Position numbers and translations under genes: made by a program. A DNA stretch of 64,000 nt from contig NZ_JAFQSO010000014.1 of NCBI RefSeq assembly GCF_017409525.1, positions 103,477 to 167,476 on the forward strand, given 5' to 3'. Under the pieces are notes generated by a model that was not told the DNA's origin, made no database searches, and worked only from the letters and a program-made list of their open reading frames with translations. This document shows positions 44,849 through 54,743 of this stretch, one piece after another. Position 1 is the first letter of the stretch. Each line of letters begins with the position of its first letter. The stretch is from Methanobrevibacter sp. Its GTDB lineage: Archaea > Methanobacteriota > Methanobacteria > Methanobacteriales > Methanobacteriaceae.

Positions 44849-45577
44849 ATGGACAAAAAAGAGTTAATTAATTCTGGAAAAGTAAAAAGTGTCTTCACCA
44901 CTGAAAATGATGATGAGGTCATTATTGAGTTTAGGGATGACATGACTGCAGGCGATGGTGCAAGAAAGGAAGTGATGAACAATAAAGGAGCTTACAATGC
45001 TGTAATTTCTGCAAAAATTTTCAAGGTTTTAGAGGAAAACGGCGTTGAGACCCAATTCATTGACCTTCCGGAACCTAACGTCATGCTTGCAAAGAAACTT
45101 GAAATGATTCCGATTGAAGTGATTGTTCGCAACATTGCCACAGGCAGCTTAGTCCGCAAATATCCGATTGCAAATGGTACTAAATTAGACCCTCCAATCG
45201 TTCAAATGGATTATAAGGATGATGAATATCATGATCCAATGCTCAATCGTTCTCTTATCGATGCATTAGGAATAGCTACCCAAAAGGAAGTTGACATTCT
45301 AGTTGAAAAGGCTTTGAAAATCAATGAAGTCTTAACAGAATTCCTTGCCGATGCTGGAATAATCCTGGTTGATTTTAAAGTCGAGTTCGGTAAGGATAAG
45401 GATGGAAACATTCTTTTAGGTGATGAAATATCTCCTGATGGATGCAGATTATGGGATAGCGAAACCCTCGACATGTTGGATAAGGAGTTATTCAGAAAAG
45501 GAAAAGATGATGAAGTGATGGCTGCTTATGTAGAAGTATATAATAGAATTATTCCAGATGATGAGAAGGTGATTTAG
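44849..45577 (+). CDS. purC: Phosphoribosylaminoimidazole-succinocarboxamide synthase
   Basis: SAICAR synthetase couples CAIR to aspartate with ATP in purine synthesis. Signatures include GKVKSVF near the start, FRDDMTAGDGARK, VIVRNIATGSLVRKYP, LVDFKVEFG and LLGDEISPDGCRLWD. The 242 residues match the bacterial/archaeal size. It opens the run purC-purS-purQ-cobA-glmS, with junctions of 0-9 bases. A TATA box lies about 60 bases upstream. Confidence 0.97.
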   Translation: MDKKELINSGKVKSVFTTENDDEVIIEFRDDMTAGDGARKEVMNNKGAYNAVISAKIFKVLEENGVETQFIDLPEPNVMLAKKLEMIPIEVIVRNIATGSLVRKYPIANGTKLDPPIVQMDYKDDEYHDPMLNRSLIDALGIATQKEVDILVEKALKINEVLTEFLADAGIILVDFKVEFGKDKDGNILLGDEISPDGCRLWDSETLDMLDKELFRKGKDDEVMAAYVEVYNRIIPDDEKVI

Positions 45578-45844
45578 ATGTTATTTGATATTGAAGTAAA
45601 AATTTCTCTTAAAAGCGGTATGTTAAACCCTGAAGCAACAACCATTGAAAGGTCCCTTGAATTGCTTGGTTATGATGTAAACAATGTTAAGACTGTTGAG
45701 ATTATCAAATTCCAAATGGAAGGGGAAGACAGGGAAGTAATCAGGGAAAATGTAATTGACATGTGTGAAAGATTACTTTGTAATCCGGTAATTCATGATT
45801 ATAAAATCAATGTCATTCCGCAAAACATGGCTTGCGGCAAATAA
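45578..45844 (+). CDS. purS: Phosphoribosylformylglycinamidine synthase subunit PurS
   Basis: PurS is the small linker of the three-part FGAM synthase (PurS-PurQ-PurL), channelling ammonia between PurQ and PurL. The 88-residue sequence with [23 protein letters not shown] and [14 protein letters not shown] is typical. The ATG follows the purC stop directly. PurL is not in the window. Confidence 0.95.
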   Translation: MLFDIEVKISLKSGMLNPEATTIERSLELLGYDVNNVKTVEIIKFQMEGEDREVIRENVIDMCERLLCNPVIHDYKINVIPQNMACGK

Positions 45845-45853
45845 GGTGAGAAA

Positions 45854-46498
45854 ATGAAAATTGGCGTAATCAGATTTCCGGGAACTAATTGTGACAGGGA
45901 TGTTGCACAGGCTATTGAGCTAGCGGGCCTCACTCCAGAATACATTTGGTGGAGCGAGGAAAAGTTAACAGACTATGACGGCATTGTTATTCCTGGTGGA
46001 TTTTCATATGGGGATTACTTGAGAGCAGGCGCAATGGCTTCCATTACTCCAGTAATTGATGGGATAAAAGAACTTGTAAAAGAAGAAAAACCAGTTTTAG
46101 GAATCTGTAACGGGGCTCAAATTTTAGGGGAAATAGGTCTTGTTCCAGGCATTTTCATCACTAATGAATATCCCAAATTCAATTGCGAATGGGTTGATTT
46201 GAAGGTTGCAACTTCAAGGACTCCATTTACAAAGGCATTCAAAACAAATCAAACAATCGCTCTTCCTATCGCTCATGCTGAAGGAAGATTTTACACAGAA
46301 GACATTGATTTGTTGAAAGACCAGGATCAAATCGTTTTGCAGTTTGAAGGCAAAAACCCTAACGGTTCTATGGAAGCTATCACAAGCGTATGCGATGAAT
46401 CTGGTTTGGTGTGTGCAATGATGCCTCATCCTGAAAGAGCCTGTGAAGACTTGTTTGGTTCTGATGATGGTTTAAACTTCTTTAAAGGATTTTTATAA
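45854..46498 (+). CDS. purQ: Phosphoribosylformylglycinamidine synthase, glutaminase subunit
   Basis: PurQ releases ammonia from glutamine for FGAM synthesis. It is a class I glutaminase: [10 protein letters not shown] at the start, nucleophile cysteine 85 in LGICNGAQ, and the His/Glu of PHPERACE near 196. The length of 214 fits. AAGGTGAGAAA precedes the ATG, 9 bases after purS. Confidence 0.96.
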   Translation: MKIGVIRFPGTNCDRDVAQAIELAGLTPEYIWWSEEKLTDYDGIVIPGGFSYGDYLRAGAMASITPVIDGIKELVKEEKPVLGICNGAQILGEIGLVPGIFITNEYPKFNCEWVDLKVATSRTPFTKAFKTNQTIALPIAHAEGRFYTEDIDLLKDQDQIVLQFEGKNPNGSMEAITSVCDESGLVCAMMPHPERACEDLFGSDDGLNFFKGFL

Positions 46499-46507
46499 GT
46501 GATTTGG

Positions 46508-47227
46508 ATGGTAGTTTATTTAATTGGTGCAGGTCCGGGGGATGCTGATTTAATAACACTTAAAGCTGTAAAGGCATTGAACAAGGCTGATGTCGTTTTG
46601 TATGATTATTTGGCTAATGAGGAAATATTGGCCCATGCACCCGATAGTGCAGAAAGAATATATGTCGGTAAAAAAGCGGGCGAACATTATAAGACACAGG
46701 ATGAAATCAATGAATTAATCATCGAGCAGGCTAAAAGCCATGAAAATGTTGTAAGGCTTAAAGGAGGAGATCCTTTTGTCTTTGGTCGTGGCGGTGAAGA
46801 GATATTGGCTTTAATGGAACATGATATCAAATTTGAAGTAATTCCTGGAGTGACTTCAGCTATTGGAGCGCCGACTTCACTAGGGCTACCTGTAACTCAC
46901 AGGGCAGTTGCAACATCACTCACTGTTGTAACTGGTCATGAGGACCCAACAAAAGCAGAAAGTCAAGTTCATTGGGACTATACTGCAGATACATTAATTA
47001 TTTTAATGGGAATTGGAAATATCAAGGAGAACACTGCTGAAATTATGAAATATCGCTCAGCCGACACTCCGGTTTGTGCCATTGAAAGCGGAACATTGCC
47101 TGATGAAAATATAGTTTTCGGTACATTGCGTGATATTTCGGATAAAAAAATCAACACTCCTGCTATTTTAATTATTGGGGATGTTGTAAAGCTTTATAAG
47201 GACATTTATGATTATCAAGGTGATTAG
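46508..47227 (+). CDS. cobA: Uroporphyrinogen-III C-methyltransferase
   Basis: SUMT methylates uroporphyrinogen III at C2 and C7 to precorrin-2, the entry to siroheme, cobamides and F430. [39 protein letters not shown] and [12 protein letters not shown] are hallmark segments. 239 residues is the single-domain form. ATG 46508 begins with the family-typical [11 protein letters not shown]; an in-frame GTG at 46499 is less likely. It sits in the purine/glmS run with no direct pathway link. Confidence 0.95.
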   Translation: MVVYLIGAGPGDADLITLKAVKALNKADVVLYDYLANEEILAHAPDSAERIYVGKKAGEHYKTQDEINELIIEQAKSHENVVRLKGGDPFVFGRGGEEILALMEHDIKFEVIPGVTSAIGAPTSLGLPVTHRAVATSLTVVTGHEDPTKAESQVHWDYTADTLIILMGIGNIKENTAEIMKYRSADTPVCAIESGTLPDENIVFGTLRDISDKKINTPAILIIGDVVKLYKDIYDYQGD

Positions 47228-49012
47228 ATGTGTGGAATTGTAGGTTGTATATTGAAAGATGATGAGGATGTAGCGCCTATTCTTTTTGACTGTATTTCTA
47301 AATTGGAATATAGGGGTTATGATTCGATAGGTCTTGCGACATTTTCAGATGGAAAAATCCACATCAAAAAGGATAAGGGAAAAATAGATGAAGTGAACAG
47401 AAGTTTGGATTTAACAGACATGCCAGGTAATTTTGGAATAGCTCACGTTCGTTGGGCAACCCATGGTGACCCTTCTAAGCTGAATGCGCACCCTCATGTT
47501 GATGAAGAGAATACCGTTGCTGTAGTTCACAATGGTATCATTGAAAATTATCTTGAAATTAAGGAAAAGTTAACTCTCGAAGGGCATGTATTCAAGTCTG
47601 ATACAGACACTGAGGTAATCCCTCACTTGATTCAAAAATTCATGGCTGAAAAATTCGACCTTGAACATGCAGTCAGGAAAACAATTGAAATAATCGAGGG
47701 AGCATATGCAATTGCTGCAATCAGTATAAACGAACCAAACAAGATTGTCGCAACTCGTAAGGACTCTCCATTGATAGTAGGACTTGGTGAAGACGGCTAT
47801 TATTTAGCATCTGATTCTCCCGCGATTTTAAAATATGCAAAGGACATAATCTATCCTGAAAAGGGAGAAATAGTGATTGTGGACAAGGAAGGAGTCATTG
47901 TTCACGATGAATTCGATAATGTTGTTAACAAGGAAATCGAAACCATTAACTGGACTCCTGAAATGGCTGAAAAAGAAGGCTATGATCATTTCATGATAAA
48001 GGAAATCAATGAACAGGCCACTGCCGTTAGAAATACATTGACTCAAAAAGACAACATTCAGGAAATTATCGATGATATTGATGATATTCAAAGAATCTGT
48101 TTTGTTGCATGCGGAACCTCTTATCATGCATCACTGACAGGCAAATACTTGATAGAATCCCTTGCAGGAATTCCAACCGATGTGATTCTCGCTTCGGAGT
48201 TCAAATATTCCGCAAATACTTTGGATGACAAAACATTAGTCATTTTCATATCACAATCCGGTGAAACCGCAGATTCACTTAAGGCTTTGGATGTGGCCAA
48301 TCAGACATCAAAGACTTTAGGAATCATTAATGTTGCAGGATCATCCATCACAAGGAGGGCGGATTATGTTATTCAGACCCAAGCAGGCCCTGAAATTGGA
48401 GTTGCAGCAACAAAAACATATGTGGCACAACTGACTTCAATCTATTTATTTGCAGCATTGCTTTCCAAAAACATTGAATTGCTAAAGGAACTTGATAATG
48501 TGCCTGATTTCATCGATGAGACTTTGGAAGATGTCGAATACATCAAAGAGCTTTCCAAAAGATACAACTATGCCCGTGACTTTTTCTATTTGGGAAGGGG
48601 ATATTCCTACCCAACAGCTCTTGAGGGAGCCCTGAAGCTTAAGGAAATCACTTACATTCATGGTGAAGGATATGCTGCTGGTGAGCTAAAGCACGGTCCT
48701 TTGGCTTTGATAGATGAAGGAATCCCTGTCGTTGTAATAATACCTCCTGGAGACAATTACAGAAAAACCATGAGTAATCTGGAAGAGGTCAAATCCCGTG
48801 GGGCAAATGTATTGGCCATCGGTTCAAAAAATGACGAGTCACTTAAAAGTAAAGTTGATGCGGTCATTGGCATAAATGATAATGTTAAAGAAATCATTGC
48901 ACCTTTGGTTTATGTGGTGCCATTGCAATTGATTGCCTATTACATTACTCTTGAAAAGGGTCATGACCCTGACAAGCCTAAGAATTTGGCAAAATGCGTA
49001 ACTGTAGAATAA
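47228..49012 (+). CDS. glmS: Glutamine--fructose-6-phosphate aminotransferase
   Basis: GlmS makes glucosamine-6-phosphate, the first step to UDP-GlcNAc for pseudomurein and glycans. Cys2 of MCGIVGC is the glutaminase nucleophile; CGTSYHASL and [10 protein letters not shown] mark the two SIS domains, and the C-terminus ends [10 protein letters not shown] with the isomerase residues. The ATG directly follows the cobA stop (TAGATG) and GGTG upstream. 594 residues, full length. It ends the operon at a weak hairpin with a T-tract. Confidence 0.97.
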   Translation: MCGIVGCILKDDEDVAPILFDCISKLEYRGYDSIGLATFSDGKIHIKKDKGKIDEVNRSLDLTDMPGNFGIAHVRWATHGDPSKLNAHPHVDEENTVAVVHNGIIENYLEIKEKLTLEGHVFKSDTDTEVIPHLIQKFMAEKFDLEHAVRKTIEIIEGAYAIAAISINEPNKIVATRKDSPLIVGLGEDGYYLASDSPAILKYAKDIIYPEKGEIVIVDKEGVIVHDEFDNVVNKEIETINWTPEMAEKEGYDHFMIKEINEQATAVRNTLTQKDNIQEIIDDIDDIQRICFVACGTSYHASLTGKYLIESLAGIPTDVILASEFKYSANTLDDKTLVIFISQSGETADSLKALDVANQTSKTLGIINVAGSSITRRADYVIQTQAGPEIGVAATKTYVAQLTSIYLFAALLSKNIELLKELDNVPDFIDETLEDVEYIKELSKRYNYARDFFYLGRGYSYPTALEGALKLKEITYIHGEGYAAGELKHGPLALIDEGIPVVVIIPPGDNYRKTMSNLEEVKSRGANVLAIGSKNDESLKSKVDAVIGINDNVKEIIAPLVYVVPLQLIAYYITLEKGHDPDKPKNLAKCVTVE

Positions 49013-49032
49013 GGTGTTTTCAACCTTTTTTT
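49011..49032 (+). terminator. Weak hairpin and T-tract after glmS
   Basis: AAGGT (49011-49015) can pair with ACCTT (49023-49027), including two bases of the stop codon, followed by a T-run. The stem is only 5 bp, so the T-tract is the main evidence. Confidence 0.45.
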
Positions 49033-49405
49033 ACAATTTCTATTTTTTTATTATTTCTGCTTTAAATCTTGTTTTAAGCTATTTTAGTTAGCTTTTTATT
49101 TGTTTTCAACTTTAAATCCTATTGTTATTATTCGCATTTAACTAAATCTTTTGTTATTATAAACTAGTATTACTAATTAAATGGATGTTTAGTTGGCTTT
49201 TATTAATTATAAAAATTTGAATTTCATTTGAAAATTTTCTTTTGTTATCAATTTCAATAAATTTAATCTTTTTAAAGTATTTATAAACTTATAAATGTTT
49301 ATTTTAACCAAATTAAATCTATTTGTACTTTTTTCAAAAATCAAAAGCTTTTTATACATAAAGTAAAATAAGTTATTATCACAAACGGTTAAATGGGGTT
49401 AACTT
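49013..49405 (+). promoter_or_regulatory. Long intergenic region upstream of the Ig-repeat surface protein
   Basis: About 390 AT-rich bases with no credible gene. Two imperfect copies of a CTTTAAATCYT-containing segment occur (about 49070 and 49110). A TATA-like box TTTTTATACATA near 49349-49360 lies about 50 bases before the ATG and probably drives the surface-protein gene, giving a leader of roughly 20-25 bases with GGGGTTAACTT as weak RBS. Confidence 0.4.
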
Positions 49406-51268
49406 ATGTTTGATAAAAAAATGAGTTTATTTTTAATAACTCTAGTATTCATGTTATCAATTTCTGCAGTTTCTGCAGCAGATGTAAATTCAACTGATGA
49501 CATGCTTGCTGGAGAAGTTGATGAGGAGCCTCCTTCGGGAAGTGCCAACTCAATTTCTGTAGATGGGGATACTTTAACTGCTGATTCTGATTCCAATTAT
49601 ACGCTGACTAGCAGTAATGTAAAAACATACTACAGCGGATATGATTATAATGTTGTTCTAACTCAAGACAATAAGCCCGTAAAGGGAGCTTCTGTTAATT
49701 TTAACGTCAACGGATTGGATTATACAAAAACTACTGATGCAAACGGTAAGGCTACACTTCCTTTGAATTTAGATGCGGGCAGCTATACTATTTCTGCATC
49801 TTATGAGAATGCTTTTAACTCTAATACGGTAAAAGTAGTTTCCACAATAAAGGCAAATGATCTAACTAAGATATATAAGAATACCAATCAGTTCACCGCC
49901 ACTTTTTTAAACAATAAAGGAAATCCGTTGAAAAATACTAACGTTAAATTTATATTGAATGGCAAGACATATACCAAGAAAACCAATTCTAAAGGAGTGG
50001 CAAGCTTAAGCGTTGATTTGAAAGTAGGAACTTATAAAATTGACATTGTCCATCCGAATGGATACAAGGTTTCTCGAAACATCACAATCAAGACATCCGT
50101 TATTGCATCTGACGTTTCAAAACATTATTTGAGTTCCAAAGTATTTTCAGCTACATTTTATGGCAAGAACGGTAAGGTTTTAGCCAATAAATATGTCAAA
50201 TTTTATGCGCATGGAAACTACTTTACAGCTAAGACAAATTCCAAAGGTGTTGCGACCTTAAAGATTATTTCAAAGCCAACCACCTTTAAGATGTATTCAA
50301 TAAATCCGCAGACAGGAGAAAAAGCAGTCAATACAGTTAAGATTTCACCAACCATGGAGGCAGAAAAGATGACTGTATTTTCAGATGAAACATCAACATT
50401 CAAAGTTAAGCTTTACAAAGACGATAAATTGGTGAAAAACGCAAATGTGCATGTCTATATTAATGGGGTAAAAAAGGTTGCTAAAACAGATGCAAACGGT
50501 ATCGCCAGCGTCAATTTCAAATTGAGTGCTGGAACATACAGTTTCAAGTCTTATGATCCTTATACCAAATCCTCAATATATACTTCAGTTGTTGTTAAAT
50601 GCGCTTCCATTAAAGCAAGTGATGCCTATGCAGCATCAAATAGGACTTCAGTATTTACCGCAACTCTCTTGAATTCGGATGGAAGCCTTGCGAAAAATAA
50701 GGATATGGAAATTACGCTCAATAATGTGACTCATAAAGTCAGGACCAATTCCAATGGCGCTGCAACTCTTGAGTTCAATCTTGATGTGGGTACATATGTG
50801 GTTACTTGTAAAGATTTGGCTAGCGGTTTCATATTAAATAAGACAATAACCGTTTATCCATTAGATACTGGAAAATCATATAATCAATATGGTGTTTCAG
50901 AGGACGGATTAACCATTTTAGCTATTGGAAGGGCTTCCGCTGCGGGTGAATATTACACATATGGCTACACTTTCTATGCAACAGAATTCAATAGAACTTG
51001 CCCATACTGTGGCAGCCATGAGCTTTACTGGAGCATTTTCTGGGCAGGCAGTGAAACTGCAAATTATGGCGTTTTCCCTGCAACAGGTAAAAAAGAGGGC
51101 AGTAGCGCTGAAGGAGCAGTGCTATGTGCAAAATGTGACAGTGACTGGTCCGTATTTGGACACAATCATGGAGGAACTGGTGGCGATTTGACTGTTGTTA
51201 CCGGTACTCACTCTTGCAGTAAAGCGGATGCTTACACTTTAAAAAGCGGAACTTATGTATCTCCATAA
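49406..51268 (+). CDS. Secreted Ig-like-repeat protein with C-terminal CxxC/CxxC domain
   Basis: A signal peptide (KKMSLFLITLVFMLSISAVSA-AD, cut near 27) is followed by five repeats of about 80-90 residues (roughly 60-490), each with a turn like KTNSNGVATLxLxLxxGTY, as in bacterial Ig-like/Big_1 and Methanobrevibacter adhesin-like proteins. The last 120 residues differ: CPYCGSHELYW and later CAKCDSDWSVFGHNH form two CxxC pairs, then THSC, suggesting a zinc-ribbon-like extracellular domain. No membrane anchor follows, so wall binding may rest on that domain. It overlaps the MnmC-like gene by 16 bases tail to tail. Confidence 0.82.
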   Translation: MFDKKMSLFLITLVFMLSISAVSAADVNSTDDMLAGEVDEEPPSGSANSISVDGDTLTADSDSNYTLTSSNVKTYYSGYDYNVVLTQDNKPVKGASVNFNVNGLDYTKTTDANGKATLPLNLDAGSYTISASYENAFNSNTVKVVSTIKANDLTKIYKNTNQFTATFLNNKGNPLKNTNVKFILNGKTYTKKTNSKGVASLSVDLKVGTYKIDIVHPNGYKVSRNITIKTSVIASDVSKHYLSSKVFSATFYGKNGKVLANKYVKFYAHGNYFTAKTNSKGVATLKIISKPTTFKMYSINPQTGEKAVNTVKISPTMEAEKMTVFSDETSTFKVKLYKDDKLVKNANVHVYINGVKKVAKTDANGIASVNFKLSAGTYSFKSYDPYTKSSIYTSVVVKCASIKASDAYAASNRTSVFTATLLNSDGSLAKNKDMEITLNNVTHKVRTNSNGAATLEFNLDVGTYVVTCKDLASGFILNKTITVYPLDTGKSYNQYGVSEDGLTILAIGRASAAGEYYTYGYTFYATEFNRTCPYCGSHELYWSIFWAGSETANYGVFPATGKKEGSSAEGAVLCAKCDSDWSVFGHNHGGTGGDLTVVTGTHSCSKADAYTLKSGTYVSP

Positions 51269-52476
51269 TTTCCTGTTTTTACTTTTTTTAATCTTTTTTC
51301 CATCTCTAGGATTCTAGTTCTGGAATTGTTTTCAATATCCTGTTTTTTTGAGTAATCAGTTTCGCATTCAACGATATATTCCGCTTCGGGTGATGTTGTT
51401 GATGGAATGTTCATCTTGGCCAGGTTGCGCTCGACACGCCTTTTCAGTTTTTCATCATCCATTTCACAAGCCAGAAATATCGGTGTTTTGACTGCAGATG
51501 AAATTTTAGTGTTGTGGCGAGCTTCATGCCTTTCTTCTGTTCTTTCATCTAGAATATGCTCGCTGGTACTGTTCAAATTGATGTCCCTGAATGGAATTCC
51601 TACATCAGACAGGGCGATTCTTATCTCATCATTTTTCGGAAGGGATGTATCAAGCATCAATGGATTTGGACTGGCCAGTGTTCCACCCTGCTTTCTTCCA
51701 AATATCGGGCCTTGGCCAATGTAGAAATCCGCTTCTATAAACCCTGCTCTTACAGGAGCGGAAGATGTGTAAGTTGCTATGATGCCGTCATATTTAATCA
51801 CTCGTCTGAATTCCCTGAAAAATTCGACTGAAAACAGTTCGGGAGCCATGTTCTGGCTGAACGGATCTAGAAAAATTGCATCATAGCTATTGTCTTTCAG
51901 TTTCTGAACGGTCTGTCTTGCATCTTCAATGTAAACGTTGATATTGATGTTTTCTGGAATTTCACAGGTTTCCAAACTCAAGGTTGCATAATCCTGTCTA
52001 ATGAGCTCCTCTTCAATGGCTTTTTTGGTGATGTCATGCTCTTTGATGGGTGATGGAACCAAAAGTCCACAGGCAAGTGTTGCCTTGGATATTTCCACCA
52101 TATCAACAGTCAATTTTGAATCGTTGCCATTTTTCATGAAATCCGCAATGGCGGCTGATGTGTTGTAACCTATTCCTGCACAAATGTCCAAAATTGCAAT
52201 GTCCGCATCATAGTTGAATTTCATCGGTTTGATAAACTTCTCAAACGACTCGCTTATTGCACCTGTAGATGTATGTAATGTTTCAACTTTGTGATTTATT
52301 TCTTTTGAATTAATAGAATAAGATCCATCATCAGTTAAAACGAAGTAATTGTTGTAAGTGTCAAAAAAATTAAGTCTGCTTTCATTATTTCGACTACTTT
52401 TTTCTTCATCGAAACATTGGTTTATTAAATCAAATATGTCATCATTGATTATTCTTGCATCATTCTCGTAAGTCAT
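51253..52476 (-). CDS. MnmC-like SAM-dependent methyltransferase
   Basis: The segment DIAILDICAGIGYNTSAAI is a SAM-binding motif I, and SYDAIFLDPFSQNMAPELFS matches the DPF-x-P-x-x-NPELW-like motif of the MnmC (DUF752) methyltransferase domain, which finishes the mnm5U34 wobble modification in bacterial tRNA. The upstream TSTGAISESFEKFI and a C-terminal tail of about 100 charged residues are extra. Archaeal targets are unproven. Neighbour tgtA also modifies tRNA. It faces the Ig-repeat gene tail to tail. Confidence 0.83.
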   Translation of the reverse strand: MTYENDARIINDDIFDLINQCFDEEKSSRNNESRLNFFDTYNNYFVLTDDGSYSINSKEINHKVETLHTSTGAISESFEKFIKPMKFNYDADIAILDICAGIGYNTSAAIADFMKNGNDSKLTVDMVEISKATLACGLLVPSPIKEHDITKKAIEEELIRQDYATLSLETCEIPENININVYIEDARQTVQKLKDNSYDAIFLDPFSQNMAPELFSVEFFREFRRVIKYDGIIATYTSSAPVRAGFIEADFYIGQGPIFGRKQGGTLASPNPLMLDTSLPKNDEIRIALSDVGIPFRDINLNSTSEHILDERTEERHEARHNTKISSAVKTPIFLACEMDDEKLKRRVERNLAKMNIPSTTSPEAEYIVECETDYSKKQDIENNSRTRILEMEKRLKKVKTGNYGDT

Positions 52477-52612
52477 TTTATCTAGGTTTAATTTTTGGAT
52501 TTTATTTGTTATAAATTAACATTATATTTTCATTTTTCGATTTAGTTAAAATTTCACACGAAAACTAATTTTCAACATGTTAATTTAATTTTTAATTTTC
52601 AGGTTGAGCAAG

Positions 52613-52759
52613 ATTTATATAATTTCTAATTTAATGTTTATTTAGATATTGTTAAACTCCAAGGAATTCGTTGGAGGTAATTTTTGATGCGAACTTAATA
52701 TAATCTAGTTTTTAATGAATCATTAAGTTCAATTAAATTAATTAATTAAGGTTAAATAA
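52613..52759 (+). promoter_or_regulatory. Promoter and possible structured leader of tgtA
   Basis: A TATA box (TTTATATAAT) at 52615-52624 predicts a transcription start near 52645 and a leader of about 115 bases. Two stems can form in it: CTCCAA (52657-52662) with TTGGAG (52671-52676) around an 8-base loop, and GAACTTAAT (52691-52699) with ATTAAGTTC (52722-52730), a perfect 9-bp stem with a 22-base loop. The leader could be a cis-regulatory RNA or contain a small RNA. I cannot match it to a named riboswitch. Confidence 0.45.
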
Positions 52760-54739
52760 ATGTTTGAAATTAAAGCTAAAGATAATATGGGGCGGGTTGG
52801 TGTTTTAAAAACTAAACATGGTGATGTTAAAACTCCAGCTTTAATGCCGGTCATTCATCCGCGTAAACAGGCAATCGATGTTGGCAAATACGGTGCGGAT
52901 ATTGTAATTACCAATGCATACTTGATTTACAAGGATGATGAGCTAAAAAAAGAGGCTGTTGAGAAAGGATTGCATGAATTGATTCACTTTGATGGCCCTA
53001 TCATGACCGATTCTGGGTCTTTTCAGTTGTCCGTTTACGGTGATGTTGAAATTACAAACAAAGAGGTAATCGAATTTCAGGAATTGATCAAAACTGATAT
53101 CGGAACAAGCCTGGACATTCCAACAGCTCCTTTTGTTGAGAGGGAAAAAGCAGAAAAAGATTTGGAAATTACATTGGAACGTGCAAAAGAAGCAGTTGAA
53201 TTTAAAAAAGAGCAAAATATGGAAATGCTTTTAAATTCAGTAGTTCAGGGTTCAACTTATCTGGATTTAAGGCGTGAATGTGCACGTGAGCTGTCAAAGC
53301 TTGATGCTGATTTGTATCCTATAGGTGCAGTTGTTCCTTTGATGGAGTCATATCACTATAAGGATTTGGTTGATGTCGTGATGAATTCAATGTCTGAGCT
53401 ATCGGATACCGTTCCCCGCCATTTGATGGGAGCTGGCCATCCTATGATTTTTGCACTCTGTGTTGCAATGGGCTGCGACCTTTTTGATTCAGCAGCTTAT
53501 ATTCTATATGCGGAAGATGACAGGTTATTGTCAACAAGAGGCACCTATAAATTGGAAAACCTGCAGGAAATGCCGTGTTCATGTGAAGTATGTACCAAAT
53601 ACACTCCAGAGGACCTAAGAACAATGCCAAAAGAGAAAAGAAGGGATTTAATTGCTCAACATAACTTGCATGTGTCATTTGCAGAGTTGAGGTTAATCAG
53701 GCAGGCCATTTATGATGGAAATCTAATGGAGCTTGTTGAAGAGCGTTGCCGTGCTCATCCTTCACTTCTTGAAGCCGTAAGGCAGCTTGGAAATTACTCC
53801 AAAGATTTGGAAAAATATGATCCAAGGAGTAAAAAGTCAGCGTTTTTCTACACTGGTCCTGAGTCATTGTGCAGGGCGGAAGTCTTAAGGCATATGCAAA
53901 AGTTAAGGGAAATGCCTAAAAAAAGGGATTTGGTGATTTTGCCGCCTACAAGAAAGCCTTACTCAAAATTTGTTTCAGGCAAATTAGGTGAATTCTTTAT
54001 TTATGGCGCACAACAAGAGCTGGATTTGGAAAACACTGATTTTATGGTTTTAGATATTCCATTCGGATTGATTCCTCTAGAGATTGATGAAGTTTATCCA
54101 TTAAGTCAAAATGATGCTCCTAAAACCCGTGATGTGGATGGCATTGAATTTTTGGAAGATTTCATTTCAGAATTTGCAGAGTACTATGAACAGGTCCTCA
54201 TCCATTCAAGGGTTGTCAAGGACTTGGAAATTGGTCTTTACAACAAATGCAAATGTTCAGATGAAATCAGGTTCAAAAAGGATGACATTAAAAAAGTCAA
54301 GGCCATTGCAGACTACCAGTTTGGTGCTGGAGCAGGCGATGCATTATTTACAGGCAACATTAACATAGAGAAAAGTAAAAAGACAGGAAAAATCAGACAT
54401 ATATATGACGGAAAAGTGTTGATTGTAAACATGAGGGCATCCGATTCTTATTTGATTTTATCAAAAGAAGGTGCAAAAAGACTTCACAATGCAATGCCTT
54501 ATCCTCAAAATAGGGTTGTTGTAAACGAGGACTCCGTGCCTTTTGCACTCGATGGAAAAAGCGTATTCTGCAAATTCGTCACTGAATGTGATGAAAATAT
54601 ACGGGCAAAGGATGAAGTTCTGATTGTATCTGAGGAAGATCAATTGCTTGCTTATGGTAAATCTCTTTTAAGCGCCTGTGAAATAGAGCAGTTCCAGACT
54701 GGACAGGCCATCAAAACACGTAAAGGAATGAAAAAGTGA
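52760..54739 (+). CDS. tgtA: tRNA-guanine(15) transglycosylase (archaeosine synthesis)
   Basis: TgtA swaps guanine 15 of archaeal tRNA for preQ0, later converted to archaeosine. The TIM-barrel part has NAYLIYKDDEL, IMTDSGSFQLSVYG and VVQGSTYLDLR; the zinc site CSCEVC with a distant His (AQHNLH) lies near residue 273. After about 370 the archaeal extension follows, ending in a PUA domain (VLIVNMRASDSYLILSKEGAKRL). The 659 residues are the full archaeal form. A possible structured leader precedes it, and a methyltransferase gene follows by 4 bases. Confidence 0.96.
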   Translation: MFEIKAKDNMGRVGVLKTKHGDVKTPALMPVIHPRKQAIDVGKYGADIVITNAYLIYKDDELKKEAVEKGLHELIHFDGPIMTDSGSFQLSVYGDVEITNKEVIEFQELIKTDIGTSLDIPTAPFVEREKAEKDLEITLERAKEAVEFKKEQNMEMLLNSVVQGSTYLDLRRECARELSKLDADLYPIGAVVPLMESYHYKDLVDVVMNSMSELSDTVPRHLMGAGHPMIFALCVAMGCDLFDSAAYILYAEDDRLLSTRGTYKLENLQEMPCSCEVCTKYTPEDLRTMPKEKRRDLIAQHNLHVSFAELRLIRQAIYDGNLMELVEERCRAHPSLLEAVRQLGNYSKDLEKYDPRSKKSAFFYTGPESLCRAEVLRHMQKLREMPKKRDLVILPPTRKPYSKFVSGKLGEFFIYGAQQELDLENTDFMVLDIPFGLIPLEIDEVYPLSQNDAPKTRDVDGIEFLEDFISEFAEYYEQVLIHSRVVKDLEIGLYNKCKCSDEIRFKKDDIKKVKAIADYQFGAGAGDALFTGNINIEKSKKTGKIRHIYDGKVLIVNMRASDSYLILSKEGAKRLHNAMPYPQNRVVVNEDSVPFALDGKSVFCKFVTECDENIRAKDEVLIVSEEDQLLAYGKSLLSACEIEQFQTGQAIKTRKGMKK

Positions 54740-54743
54740 TATT

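Noticed and set aside
49406..51268. Pseudomurein endoisopeptidase or pseudomurein-binding-repeat protein
   Set aside because: The C-terminal domain lacks the Cys-His-Asp transglutaminase-like arrangement and I see no pseudomurein-binding repeats; only Ig-like repeats and CxxC pairs are visible.
52657..52730. A known preQ1 riboswitch upstream of tgtA
   Set aside because: The two stems do not show the pseudoknot layout or conserved bases of preQ1 classes that I can recognise; kept only as an unassigned structured leader.
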